The notes beneath the pieces were generated by a model, which searched no databases, had not been told where the DNA came from, and saw only the letters and a program-made list of their open reading frames with translations. From assembly GCA_015064665.1 (NCBI GenBank), contig SVRU01000039.1:1-24450 (forward strand): a stretch of 24,450 nucleotides of DNA, given 5' to 3'. Below are positions 6,376 through 14,900 of this stretch, in pieces. Made by a program: the position numbers and the translations under genes. Positions within the stretch are counted from its first letter, which is position 1. Each line of letters starts with the position of its first letter. This stretch comes from Oscillospiraceae bacterium (GTDB lineage Bacteria > Bacillota_A > Clostridia > Oscillospirales > CAG-272).

Positions 6376-7210
6376 ATTTGATTTTTCTGTATTTGCTTGG
6401 CGATATGCCGTTCTTTTTTATAAAGGCGCGGTTGAAGTAGGATATGCTGTTAAAGCCTGAGGAAAGAGCGATTTCGATAATTTTACTATCCGTATTTCTG
6501 AGCATATTTTCGGCGTTAATGAGACGGTGGGACAGCACGTAGTCGCTATAGCTCATACCCATCTCACGTTTGAAAAGCCTGCCTAGGTATTTTGCGTTTT
6601 TGTGGTAGGTTGCGCCAAGCTCAGAGAGGGTTATAGGCTCTTGAAAGCTCTTTTCCGCATATCTCTTCATTGCCGAAACGAGCCAGTGATATCTGCGCTC
6701 CGTCTTAGGCGCTTTTTCGTATAGGATTTTCAGGTAATCCGCAACGATTTCGGCAATAGCCCTAAGCTCCTCGGGGGACTCGGGGCGCTCGCATTCGTTG
6801 AATTTTTCAAGAAGGCGCTCATAGTCAGCGCCACACGTCGCCGCAGTTTTTTCAAGGCGAAGCCTTTGCGCTTCTTCGTCTACGATTGCGTTTCCGACGT
6901 AAACTACGGCTGCGGTGCTTTCGCCTATCACAACGGGTAATGCGTACTCGTATATTCCCCAGCTGCACACGCCCGAAAATGCGCATTTTTCTCTTGCCGC
7001 CTTGTCGTTTGAGAGCGCCTTGCAGCGAAAGCAGGCTCGTCTGCCCCGCTCGGTTTCCTTGGCTATATAACAGAAATCCTTTGAATGAATAATGCTTTTA
7101 AAGGGGATTTTCGTTTCGGGAAGGTCGAGTATTCCCGAAAGGTCAAGCACGCTGACGTGCAGTTTTCTGCCCGCTTCAAGCATTTTTATAAGTGTGTGTA
7201 GAGTCTGCAT
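6374..7210 (-). CDS. AraC-family regulator with N-terminal PocR sensor domain
   Basis: I start at the ATG at 7210 (278 residues) with GGAAAG about 7 bases upstream. A longer TTG-start frame to 7267 is rejected because it runs through the gene's own promoter. Residues 1-150 match the PocR ligand-binding fold, with the cysteine cluster C60, C63, C76 and C82 (ACFRCKALS, KCAFSGVCSWG) and the following YEYALPVVIG strand. PocR domains bind small ligands, as in propanediol regulation, or sense redox or metal state via the cysteines. Residues 176-278 are a double helix-turn-helix ending FNSISYFNRAFIKKNGISPSKYRK, a classic AraC pattern. It is divergent from the FAD oxidoreductase and probably controls it through the repeats at 7259-7290. 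Confidence 0.9.
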   Translation of the reverse strand: MQTLHTLIKMLEAGRKLHVSVLDLSGILDLPETKIPFKSIIHSKDFCYIAKETERGRRACFRCKALSNDKAAREKCAFSGVCSWGIYEYALPVVIGESTAAVVYVGNAIVDEEAQRLRLEKTAATCGADYERLLEKFNECERPESPEELRAIAEIVADYLKILYEKAPKTERRYHWLVSAMKRYAEKSFQEPITLSELGATYHKNAKYLGRLFKREMGMSYSDYVLSHRLINAENMLRNTDSKIIEIALSSGFNSISYFNRAFIKKNGISPSKYRKIK

Positions 7211-7238
7211 ATTTTTCTTTCCGAAACATTTTTTTATA

Positions 7239-7267
7239 ATTTTAGCATAAAAGTATCCTTTGTGCAA
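7239..7267 (-). promoter_or_regulatory. Promoter of the PocR/AraC regulator
   Basis: Minus strand: TTGCAC (7262-7267), a 17-base spacer and TAAAAT (7239-7244), about 28 bases before the ATG at 7210. The -35 overlaps the first TTTGTG repeat, which would allow autorepression. Confidence 0.75.
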
Positions 7268-7290
7268 GTATTTTGTGTCGTTTGTGTAAG
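7259..7290. promoter_or_regulatory. Direct repeats, candidate AraC-type operator
   Basis: TTTGTGCAAG (7259-7268) and TTTGTGTAAG (7281-7290) differ at one base and start 22 bases apart, about two helical turns and typical of AraC half-sites. A third, shorter TTTGTG lies at 7272. They sit between the divergent regulator and oxidoreductase genes. Confidence 0.5.
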
Positions 7291-7344
7291 AAAAAAATAT
7301 ATGCAGATGTTAAAATGTAATAAAAAGCTAAAAGGAGTTATGAT

Positions 7345-8616
7345 ATGAAGAAATACGACGTAGCCGTTATAGGCGGCGGCTTTGCGGGATTTGCGGCGGC
7401 AGTGAGCGCGGCAAGAGACGGAGCAAGCGTTATAATTATAGAGAAGGGAAATGCGCTTGGCGGCGCGGCGGTGAACAATCTTGTCACCCCCTTTATGCCT
7501 TACTTTACTACGGTTGACGGAAAGAAATTCGACCTTTCCAGAGGTCTGTTCACCGAGATAAGAAAGAAGCTTAAGGCTAAGCGAGACGATGCCGTTGCGG
7601 TAACGAGTCTCGGAGAGATTTCCTTCCTCGAGGAAGACCTCAAATATATTCTTAACGAAACGGCTCTTGAGGCGGGTGTTGAAATTCTTTTCCACGCATA
7701 CCTTACGGGAGTAAACAAAAACGGCTCGAAAATCGAGTCGGTAAAATTTGCTACCATAGGCGGCGAAATTGCCATTACGGCGGATTATTTCGTTGATGCT
7801 ACGGGAGACGCTCAGCTTTCTTTCCTTGCGGGCTGCCCCACCAGACTCGGAAGAGAGCCTGACAGCCTTTGTCAGCCGATGACTCTTTGCTTCCGTGTAG
7901 GAAACGCAGATACAGAGAAGTTCTTCAAAAGCCACAAGAGACTTAACGAGGAGTATGCGAAAGCGCGTGAGACGGGCGAGATTACCAATCCGAGACACAA
8001 CGTTCTCGTTTTCAAAACTCCCATAAAGAACGTTCTCCACTTCAACACGACGAGAATAGTTCTTAAAAATCCCACCGATGCCTTTGACGTTACTGCGGCT
8101 GAGATAGAAGCGCGCAGACAGGTCTATGAAATATACGATTTTATGAAGAAGCACGCAGACGGCCTCGAGGAGAGCTTCCTTATGATGACCGCTCCCGAAA
8201 TCGGAGTAAGAGAGAGCCGTATGATAGTCGGCGAATACGTGCTTACCGAGAAGGAGTGCAAGGATTGCGTGAAGTTTGAGGACGGAATTGCGGCTTGTAA
8301 CTACGATATCGACATACATAACCCCGAGGGAAGCGGAACCAGCCATTATTACTTTGGCCCGGGCGAGTATTATACCATTCCTTATCGCGCTCTTATACCC
8401 AAGGGCGTTGACAATATGCTCGTAGCAGGCAGATGTATTTCTTCTGACCACGGCGCTCAGGCTTCTTACCGTATAATGCCCACCGTAATCACCCTTGGAG
8501 AAGCGGCAGGTACTGCGCTTGCTCTTGCGAAAAAGGCGGGCGTTATGCCCCGTGAGGTTGACATAGCAGAGCTTCAGAAGACGCTTCGTGAGAAGGGCGC
8601 GTTTATCGGCGAGTAA
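7345..8616 (+). CDS. FAD-dependent oxidoreductase
   Basis: This 423-residue protein opens with a Rossmann dinucleotide-binding motif, VIGGGFAGFAAAVSAAR (residues 8-24), followed by an acidic strand end VIIIEKGNALGG. A middle DATGDAQLSFLAG motif and a C-terminal second FAD contact (NMLVAGRCISSDHGAQ, then RIMPTVITLGEAAG) place it in the FAD_oxidored family. Members are often found with sugar- or organic-acid-using genes, and no iron-sulfur cluster motif is evident. AAAGGAG lies 8 bases before the ATG. It is transcribed alone, divergent from the PocR/AraC regulator, which suggests the regulator's ligand relates to this enzyme's substrate; that link is inference. Confidence 0.9.
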   Translation: MKKYDVAVIGGGFAGFAAAVSAARDGASVIIIEKGNALGGAAVNNLVTPFMPYFTTVDGKKFDLSRGLFTEIRKKLKAKRDDAVAVTSLGEISFLEEDLKYILNETALEAGVEILFHAYLTGVNKNGSKIESVKFATIGGEIAITADYFVDATGDAQLSFLAGCPTRLGREPDSLCQPMTLCFRVGNADTEKFFKSHKRLNEEYAKARETGEITNPRHNVLVFKTPIKNVLHFNTTRIVLKNPTDAFDVTAAEIEARRQVYEIYDFMKKHADGLEESFLMMTAPEIGVRESRMIVGEYVLTEKECKDCVKFEDGIAACNYDIDIHNPEGSGTSHYYFGPGEYYTIPYRALIPKGVDNMLVAGRCISSDHGAQASYRIMPTVITLGEAAGTALALAKKAGVMPREVDIAELQKTLREKGAFIGE

Positions 8617-8654
8617 TCCTATACGCAGACGAGCTTTAATAATAGAAAAATATG

Positions 8655-8688
8655 GGGCAACCAAGGTTCATACCGAGGTTGTCCTTTT
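8655..8688 (+). terminator. Terminator of the FAD oxidoreductase gene
   Basis: The 8-bp stem GGGCAACC with GGTTGTCC (one G-T pair) is followed by TTTT, 36 bases after the stop codon. The T tract is short, so some read-through is possible. Confidence 0.6.
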
Positions 8689-8705
8689 ATGCGTTTATCT
8701 TCTTA

Positions 8706-8733
8706 TTGACTATTTTAAAAAAGATGCTATAAT
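8706..8733 (+). promoter_or_regulatory. Promoter of the phosphodiesterase-glycosylase operon
   Basis: TTGACT (8706-8711), a 16-base spacer and TATAAT (8728-8733), followed by AAGGAG and the ATG at 8762. Confidence 0.8.
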
Positions 8734-8761
8734 AAAAATAGAACCGGTAAGGAGAATAATT

Positions 8762-9481
8762 ATGAACACAAAAAAATTCGATAAGAAAAATACGCTCGTG
8801 GTTGCGCACAGAGGACTTTCGGGACTCGAAACCGAGAATACGAATGCGGCTTTCGTCGCAGCGGGAAACCGCTCTTACTACGGAATTGAAACGGATATTC
8901 ACAGAACTCTTGACGGCAAATTCGTTGTCTGTCACGACGATAATCTGAAGAGAGTCGGCGGTGAGAACATACCCGTCGAGGAAGTGACTATGAATACTCT
9001 TCTTTCCACCGTGCTTTTTGACAAGGACGGAACCAAGAATAGAGCCGACCTGCGTCCCACGACACTTGAAAACTATATCTCCATATGCAAAAAGTATGAT
9101 AAGCACTCTGTCCTTGAACTGAAAAGCCAGTTCACCGATGAGGAAATCGGCAGGATAGTCGAGATAATAGACTCCCTTGAATATCTTGAGAACGTGACGT
9201 TTATTTCCTTTGAATACGATAACCTTGTAAAGCTCAGAAGGCTTCTTCCCACGCAGTCGGCTCAGTATCTTTTCTCCGTGGTTAACGAGGAGAATTTTGA
9301 GAGAGCAAAGGCGGAGCATCTTGACGTTGACGTATACTTCAAGTCGCTCACAGAGGAGAACGTCAAGGCGTTTCACGATGCGGGAATGGTTGTCAACTGT
9401 TGGACGGTTAATGCTATAGAAGACGGCGAGAGACTTGCCGAGTGGGGCGTTGACTACGTAACCACAAATATACTTGAGTGA
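8762..9481 (+). CDS. Glycerophosphodiester phosphodiesterase family protein
   Basis: I choose the ATG at 8762 (239 residues): AAGGAG precedes it by 8 bases, and upstream in-frame starts lie before the promoter. GDPD enzymes split glycerophosphodiesters to glycerol-3-phosphate and an alcohol in a Ca- or Mg-dependent TIM barrel. Visible motifs are AHRG (15-18, catalytic His16), ENTNAAF (25-31), GIETDIHRTLDG (41-52, metal-binding acids) and CHDD with catalytic His58, then LELKS for the third metal-binding acid. The end NCWTVNAIEDGERLAEWGVDYVTTN is the usual C-terminal signature. No signal peptide is present, so it should be cytoplasmic, like UgpQ. The next gene starts one base after its stop. 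Confidence 0.92.
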   Translation: MNTKKFDKKNTLVVAHRGLSGLETENTNAAFVAAGNRSYYGIETDIHRTLDGKFVVCHDDNLKRVGGENIPVEEVTMNTLLSTVLFDKDGTKNRADLRPTTLENYISICKKYDKHSVLELKSQFTDEEIGRIVEIIDSLEYLENVTFISFEYDNLVKLRRLLPTQSAQYLFSVVNEENFERAKAEHLDVDVYFKSLTEENVKAFHDAGMVVNCWTVNAIEDGERLAEWGVDYVTTNILE

Positions 9482-9482
9482 T

Positions 9483-9968
9483 ATGCCTCTTCATAATATA
9501 GCCCCCCTGTTTGATACTGACTCAAAAATATTGATACTCGGCAGCTTCCCTTCGGTAAAATCCAGGGAAGAGGGCTTCTTCTACGGGCATCCGCAAAATA
9601 GATTCTGGAAGGTGATTTCTAAAATCTTTGATATGCCCGAGCCGCACAATATACCCGATAAATGCAAACTTTTATTGTCAAATAACCTTGCTTTATGGGA
9701 TGTAATCGGCTCTTGCGATATTGTAGGCAGCTCGGACAGCTCAATAAAAAACGCAGTCCCCAACGATATTTCTTCCGTCATTTCGGCGTCAAGAATAGAA
9801 AAAATAATACTTAACGGAAAGACGGCAGAAAAGTATTATAACCGATATCTTAAAGAAAAAATACCCATAGAGGCAAAGACACTGCCGTCAACCTCTCCCG
9901 CAAATGCGGCGTGGACTCTTGACAGACTCACAGAAGAGTGGCGCGCTGCCATTAAGTGTTCGGAATAA
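9483..9968 (+). CDS. UDG-superfamily DNA glycosylase, hypoxanthine-DNA glycosylase type
   Basis: This 161-residue protein, counted from the ATG at 9483, shows the family-6 (HDG) uracil-DNA glycosylase pattern. GSFPSV (20-25) is the GxxPS active-site loop, YGHPQNRFW (34-42) the base pocket, ALWDVIGSC is in the centre, and LPSTSPANA (134-142) is the minor-groove motif with Ser-Pro. Such enzymes excise deaminated adenine (hypoxanthine) or uracil from DNA in base-excision repair. The start overlaps the phosphodiesterase end (GTGATATG) and lacks its own clear ribosome site, so translation is probably coupled; a TTG at 9474 would add three residues. A strong terminator follows. Confidence 0.87.
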   Translation: MPLHNIAPLFDTDSKILILGSFPSVKSREEGFFYGHPQNRFWKVISKIFDMPEPHNIPDKCKLLLSNNLALWDVIGSCDIVGSSDSSIKNAVPNDISSVISASRIEKIILNGKTAEKYYNRYLKEKIPIEAKTLPSTSPANAAWTLDRLTEEWRAAIKCSE

Positions 9969-10000
9969 AAATGCTAAGTCATTAATTATTTTAAAACTAT

Positions 10001-10037
10001 AAAAAACGAGATAGTGCTATACTATCTCGTTTTTTTG
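10001..10037. terminator. Bidirectional terminator between converging operons
   Basis: A perfect 15-bp stem (10001-10015 with 10021-10035) with loop GCTAT has a run of T on both strands. It serves the glycosylase operon from the left and the sigma/anti-sigma operon from the right. The stretch from 10038 to the stop at 10097 shows nothing else. Confidence 0.9.
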
Positions 10038-10096
10038 TTCCCTGCCGTAAAGAGAAATCCTATTTAATTTAGTTTTGGCAGGACGGGGACTATTTT

Positions 10097-10774
10097 TTAT
10101 GAAACCGATTTATAATATGAGATGCTTTTTATTATTTTCTCAATTTCATCAAGTCCGAGGGAAGAAGGCGCATCGAAGGTGTAAACGTAATCCTCGGTAT
10201 GCCAGAGGGCAGAAAAAGAGTTTTTGTTTATCAAATAATAAATCGGCTGATTTCCGAAAAGTGCTTCGGTGTAATTTTCCTTTTCGGTATTCCAGGAGAG
10301 CTGAGTGTTTTTAATCGGCATCTGAGCGAATATTATATTATCTTTTCCGTTGCTCCACACAGAATTTACCACTATCGGATAGCATTCATAAGTTTTTGAT
10401 ACAAATCCTTCGGGGATATAGGTAGGCAAGAAAACTTCCTTTATTTTGTCGTTAGTTCCTTCTCCGCCGGGAGAAATCAGGCTTGTGTTCGTATCCTCTT
10501 TACTCTCAAAAAATCCGAGAATTTTATCTTTAAATGCAATAGCCGTAACAGCGCTTGCGATAATGAGTATAGCCGCAATTAGAGCTGCAAGAATTTGTTT
10601 TTTGCTAAGATGAGAACGTGCGCTTTTGTTGTTGCCGTGTCTTTCGTATATCTGCTTTAAAAATAGGTCGGGATTTTGGAGCGTTGCACCTAGTACGTCC
10701 TCGCTTTCCGCAAGGTCGATTAAGATAGCTTCCCTTAGCGCTTCTCTCAGAGCTGAAATATTAAGACCTTTCAT
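10097..10774 (-). CDS. Membrane protein with DUF4367-like domain, probable anti-sigma factor
   Basis: This 225-residue protein has three parts: a cytoplasmic N-terminus (1-58, helical, acidic), one membrane helix (about 60-81, ILAALIAAILIIASAVTAIA) and an extracellular C-terminal domain. The domain from residue 113 contains LPTYIPEGFVSKTYE and ends with a helix DEIEKIIKSI, a pattern I associate with DUF4367 of Firmicute anti-sigma partners. Its start codon lies inside the sigma gene, overlapping by 14 bases. The layout (cytosolic sigma-binding part, one membrane pass, outside sensor) and the coupling make an anti-sigma role likely, but no zinc-binding ZAS motif (HxxxCxxC) is present, so binding is inferred. 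The operon is divergent from the secreted protein and RHS genes. Confidence 0.75.
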   Translation of the reverse strand: MKGLNISALREALREAILIDLAESEDVLGATLQNPDLFLKQIYERHGNNKSARSHLSKKQILAALIAAILIIASAVTAIAFKDKILGFFESKEDTNTSLISPGGEGTNDKIKEVFLPTYIPEGFVSKTYECYPIVVNSVWSNGKDNIIFAQMPIKNTQLSWNTEKENYTEALFGNQPIYYLINKNSFSALWHTEDYVYTFDAPSSLGLDEIEKIIKSISYYKSVS

Positions 10775-11312
10775 TTCTCTTCGCCTTTCTCAGAGCGGTA
10801 ATAATAAATCTCACTCCGTCATTTAAAAGCTTTTTCGTATTTCTTTCGCTTAAAGAAAAAAGCTTTGCGATGCTTCGTATCGGATAGTTTTCATTATATC
10901 TGAAATAAAGAACGTATCGGTATATTTTAGGCATTTTCAGAATTATATTCAGAATAATTTCCTTTTCTTCCTTCTCGGCTAATTCCGCCTCAATATTCGT
11001 TTCATCGGCTAGCCCGTCTATGTTTTCTATGCTTATATCAAGCTTTTCGGAGTTCCTTCTGCGGTCATGGCATTTGTTCTTAACAATGCGGAAGAGATAT
11101 GCTTTAAGTGCGGTTTCGTTATCCGTTTTTATGATTTTTATATTTTCAAGAATTGCCAGAAGAGCATCGGAAACTATTTCTTCTGCATCTATTGGATTTC
11201 CGATTTCTTTCAGACATATCTTGTACATATCGTTTCCGTATTTTCTGTATATGTATTCAAATTTATTTCTTTCGCTTTCTTCATCTACCAGAAGCAAAAA
11301 TAAGCTGAGCAT
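10761..11312 (-). CDS. Sigma-70-family (ECF-like) RNA polymerase sigma factor
   Basis: I start at the ATG at 11312 (183 residues): GAGGA lies 6 bases upstream, and in-frame starts further out fall on or before the promoter's -10 box. Region 2 runs from FEYIYRKYGNDMYKICLKEIGNPIDAEEIVSD to YLFRIVKNKCHDRRR. Region 4 (about residues 130-175) has LPKIYRYVLYFRY-like residues, then IRSIAKLFSLSERNTKKLL as the helix-turn-helix for the -35 element. There is no region 1.1 or 3, as in ECF factors. The overlapping downstream gene is its likely anti-sigma. Its own promoter looks like a vegetative sigma-A site, so control is probably at protein level. Candidate targets include the divergent secreted protein/RHS operon. 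Confidence 0.9.
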   Translation of the reverse strand: MLSLFLLLVDEESERNKFEYIYRKYGNDMYKICLKEIGNPIDAEEIVSDALLAILENIKIIKTDNETALKAYLFRIVKNKCHDRRRNSEKLDISIENIDGLADETNIEAELAEKEEKEIILNIILKMPKIYRYVLYFRYNENYPIRSIAKLFSLSERNTKKLLNDGVRFIITALRKAKRNERS

Positions 11313-11343
11313 AAAAGGTCCTCGCATTGTATTTTTCCAGACC

Positions 11344-11372
11344 ATTATAGCACTCCGCTTATATAAAGTCAA
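11344..11372 (-). promoter_or_regulatory. Vegetative promoter of the sigma/anti-sigma operon
   Basis: Minus strand: TTGACT (11367-11372), a 17-base spacer and TATAAT (11344-11349). Confidence 0.85.
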
Positions 11373-11385
11373 TCGCAGTGACCAA

Positions 11386-11413
11386 TTGTTAACAAATAAA
11401 AAACTTTTATAAT
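11386..11413 (+). promoter_or_regulatory. Probable sigma-A promoter of the secreted protein/RHS operon
   Basis: TTGTTA (11386-11391), a 16-base spacer and TATAAT (11408-11413). The -35 boxes of this and the divergent sigma promoter are only 13 bases apart. The leader to the GTG at 11496 is about 75 bases and holds a GGGAGGTG ribosome site. Confidence 0.6.
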
Positions 11414-11495
11414 ATATTTTATGAATTTTTGCCGTTTTCGCCAGAAAAATCCGTATTTACATATAGAAGAATAAAAAAAGAAGGGAGGTGCGACT

Positions 11496-11906
11496 GTGAA
11501 AAGAATAATTTCCTTTACTCTTTGTCTTGTAATACTCTGCATGCTTGGAGCTTTTACTGTAAGTGCAGCCGATGACGGTATAATGCCTCGTTACAATAAC
11601 TTGAATTATACTCAGACTTCATTTAACATCGATTCAAACGGAACAGCAAATATAATGGCAGGATACACCGGCTATAGCGGAATAACCACCGGAGCAAAAA
11701 TCACGATTCTTCTGGAGAAAAAGAGCTTCATATTCTTCTGGAAAGACGTTGAAGAATGGGTTATCACGTCAAATGAATATTATGGCACGTTTGTAAAAAC
11801 ATATGCAGTATCTGAGGGAGACTACAGAGTTACTATAACGTTTGAAATCAGCGGAAGCGGCGGAGCGACAGACGTTAAGGAAGTAGAGCTTGAAGATTCG
11901 TATTAA
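11496..11906 (+). CDS. Small secreted protein, beta-rich, unknown function
   Basis: This 136-residue protein starts at GTG (GGGAGGTG ends 5 bases upstream). A signal peptide covers residues 1-24: KR, a hydrophobic core ISFTLCLVILCMLGAFTV, then SAA as cleavage site. The mature part of about 112 residues contains MPRYNNLNYTQTSFNID, GYTGYSGITTGAKITILLEKK and a closing YAVSEGDYRVTITFEI. It looks like a single Ig-like beta sandwich, a type of small exported protein common in Clostridia (I associate it with DUF6147, without certainty). It is the first gene downstream of the sigma/anti-sigma divergent promoter and lies 74 bases before the RHS gene without a plus-strand terminator, so the two are probably one operon. 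It could be a surface or sensor partner; nothing shows this directly. Confidence 0.7.
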   Translation: MKRIISFTLCLVILCMLGAFTVSAADDGIMPRYNNLNYTQTSFNIDSNGTANIMAGYTGYSGITTGAKITILLEKKSFIFFWKDVEEWVITSNEYYGTFVKTYAVSEGDYRVTITFEISGSGGATDVKEVELEDSY

Positions 11907-11924
11907 GCTGTTAGAAAGACAAAA

Positions 11925-11947
11925 ACGGGCGTAGCTATTGCGCCCGT
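11925..11947. other. Hairpin between secreted-protein gene and RHS gene (terminator only on minus strand)
   Basis: A perfect 7-bp stem, ACGGGCG with CGCCCGT. On plus it is followed by CAAAAAAC, so it is not a standard terminator for this operon. On minus it is followed by TTTTT. It could act as a processing or stability element, or stop antisense transcripts coming from the RHS gene. Confidence 0.55.
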
Positions 11948-11980
11948 CAAAAAACAAATCAACAGGAAAGGAATTAAAAA

Positions 11981-14900
11981 ATGGAAAAGAACGTAAACTA
12001 CTCAGCTAAAAGCAAAATTGCGACCAAAATCATCTCAATGTTTCTGACACTTTTAATTATTTTCTTTGCAATACCTTCCATTGTGTACGTCGAAGCGGCT
12101 GAAGCTATAGAGAATCTCGGCAGCGGCGAAGAAGAAAACCTTTCTGAAAATATAGACTCCCCTGCGAAAAATATTGGGGAAATATATGAGGCAAAAGAGC
12201 TGCGAGAGGAAAACGTAAAGCACTTCAGGCTTGAAGACGGCAGCTATGTGGCAGCGGTTTATCCCGGCGCGGTACATATATCTGACGGCAACGGCGGCTG
12301 GCAGGATATAGACAACTCTTTACACGATATTTCCGGCGATATAGGAACGCTTGACGGCAAAATAAAGCTTTCAAAGAAGATAACCGGAAACGGAAAACTT
12401 TTTACCTTGCATAGCGAAAATAAGAAAATCACGTTCAGTCTTATCGGCGCTAAAAAAGGAACCGTGGGCGAGGTAACGAACGGCTCGGATGCGGAAAACG
12501 AAACGAAGCTGCAAAAGATGATGAATCTTGAAAAGCTATCCTCTTCCGTAATCTACAGAGATATTCTTCCGGGAACCGACTTGGAATACGTGCTTGGCGG
12601 CAATAAGATAAAAGAGAATATCATAATAAAGGAAGCCGGCGACTCGTATTCTTATGCTTTCGAGCTTAGTCTCAACGGACTTACGGCGATACCGCAAGAG
12701 GACGGCTCTATATCTCTTGCCGACTCTGAGGGGAAGGTAAGCTACGTAATTCCGTCTCCTGTAATCTTTGATGCAAATAATGCTTTCGGAGAAGCTTCGT
12801 ATACCCTTCTTGAAAAAGGCAACGGCAAGTACGTTCTCACTGTAAGCGCAGACGAAGAGTGGATGAACTCACAGCAAAGAGCATTTCCCGTAACGCTTGA
12901 TCCTGCGGTTTGGAGTCCGCTTGCTGCTTCTTCAACAGCTTATGTAAGCACTTCAAATCCCACGACTAACTATGCTTCTGTTGAGTCATTCAGAGTCAAT
13001 TTGTACGGAACTATGTATTGGAAAGTAAATAATGTAAACTTTATGCCAAGGAATATTTACATTTCAAACGCATTTCTTACTGTTAAAGCTTCCATATCGA
13101 CAGATGCATACGTAGGCGTTCACTTTGTCACAACTCCTTGGGACAGCACTATTACATATGAAAAAACACAAGGCTCTTCACCGATGGGAGCGGTAGAAAG
13201 CGATCCCTTTACTTATTCCCATGTAGATGTGCAGCGTGATAAGTATGCAAATATTGATATAACCGAAGCAGTCAGATACTGGCAAGAAAATCCGAGTCTC
13301 AATTATGGCATAGCTTTAAAACATATCCACGGTAGCAGTGCTTGTTTTTATTCTATGAGCAGTTCGGCAGCAGCCAACCGGCCTTGTGCGCAAGTAAGCT
13401 ATGTAAACCGCAACGGAATAGAGAGCTACTACAGCTATTCTTCTCATAGCATTGGCGGTGTGGCTAGCGGAAACGTAAGCCTTGCCACAGGCGCGCTTGT
13501 TATGGACGTTCCTCTTATCACTTTAACTAATAGTGTTATGCCTTATACGGTGTCTCTTGTCTATGATAGCGCAAGAGCAAATCTGCCGCTGTATTCTACA
13601 GTAGCAAACGTCCCTTATACTCAGCCTATCACACCGTATGGATTCAAGTGGTCTATGCAACAGTCTGTGGTTAAGCGGTCTTATTATTCTTACGAAAGTA
13701 ATATGAATAAAAGCCTGTATATATGGAACGATGCTGACGGAACCGAGCATTCTTTCCTTGAGGGTGAAACTGCAGGGGTTTATGAAGATAATGACGGACT
13801 GGGCCTTAAGCTTAAAGAAACAACGTCGGGAGTGACGATTACCTCTAAAGATAAAACCGTATACACGTTTTCGTCCGTCACAGCTCCGAGCGAATACACG
13901 GGAGCGTGGCAGCTTTCAAGCATAGGTGACAGAAATAATAACCGCATTATATTCACATATGATGCTTCGACTCTGAAACCCTTAACTGTAAAATTTGCTC
14001 CCACCGGCAATAGCAGCGGTTGGGAAATCATTCGCTTTGTTTATGCATCTTCAACGACTCTTGCTCCGACCGCTATATATGATGTACTCACCGGAAGAGG
14101 CGTAAGATTCAGTAACTCAGCTACTTATAATGGCGGCGTTTCAGCGTCGGCTACGAGATATCTCCGCTTTATCGACTACGTTACGGGCAGCACGTCTTGG
14201 ACGGATAGCAACTGGACGTCTTCAAGCTCGGGTGAAATTATATCCACGTTCTCGATTTCGTATAATTCATCCGGACTGATAAGTGCGGCAAAAGAAACAT
14301 TTTCAAATACGGCTATAGAATATACATATTCAAACTCTAAAGTAAGAACAGTAAGTGAGAAAAATTCAGGCGCTGTAGGACAAACGCTGGGCTACACATA
14401 CGGCTCGGGACATACCGAGGTTCGCTCTAGCGGAAACGATGATATTTACGGTACAGACGATGATATAATCACGAGAAATATCTTCGATAGCTATGGCAGA
14501 ACCGTCAGCGTATATTCCAGAGATATTGCGGGAACGAGATTTTACAACGGAGCGCTCGGAACGTATGAAACTCAGGAAAACGTAAAGAACAATATCAAAG
14601 AAGTCATAAACATAAAAGAGGGCTCTGTAAACTATCTTATTAACGGCGGCTTTGAGGACGGCTCAGACGGATTTGAATACTGGACGAAAAGCTCTGGCGT
14701 TACAGCGGGAACTGCGGCAGACAGACCGAAAAGCGCAAACGATGCACAATTTTCCGTATCTCAGGGAAGTACGAATTATATATATCAGCTTGTACAGCTC
14801 AGCGCCGGCAAGTATACGCTCTCCTTTGACCTTACAAGCGTGTTCGCAAACGGAATCAGTATAAAAGCCAGAGTAACCAATCTGAGCAATACTTCAAGTG

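Noticed and set aside
7211..7267. TTG-start extension of the PocR/AraC regulator
   Set aside because: The extension contains the gene's own -10 and -35 boxes; the ATG at 7210 has a ribosome site.
7234..8664. 476-codon minus-strand frame opposite the FAD oxidoreductase
   Set aside because: Shadow of a well-supported flavoprotein gene; no domain pattern or ribosome site.
8588..8761. N-terminal extension of the phosphodiesterase frame
   Set aside because: It lies over the end of the FAD gene, a terminator and the promoter; the ATG at 8762 has AAGGAG.
11428..11460. Possible ECF-type promoter (CGTA-like -10) upstream of the secreted-protein gene
   Set aside because: No recognisable ECF -35 (GAAC-type) at the right distance; too weak to call without knowing the sigma factor's own motif.
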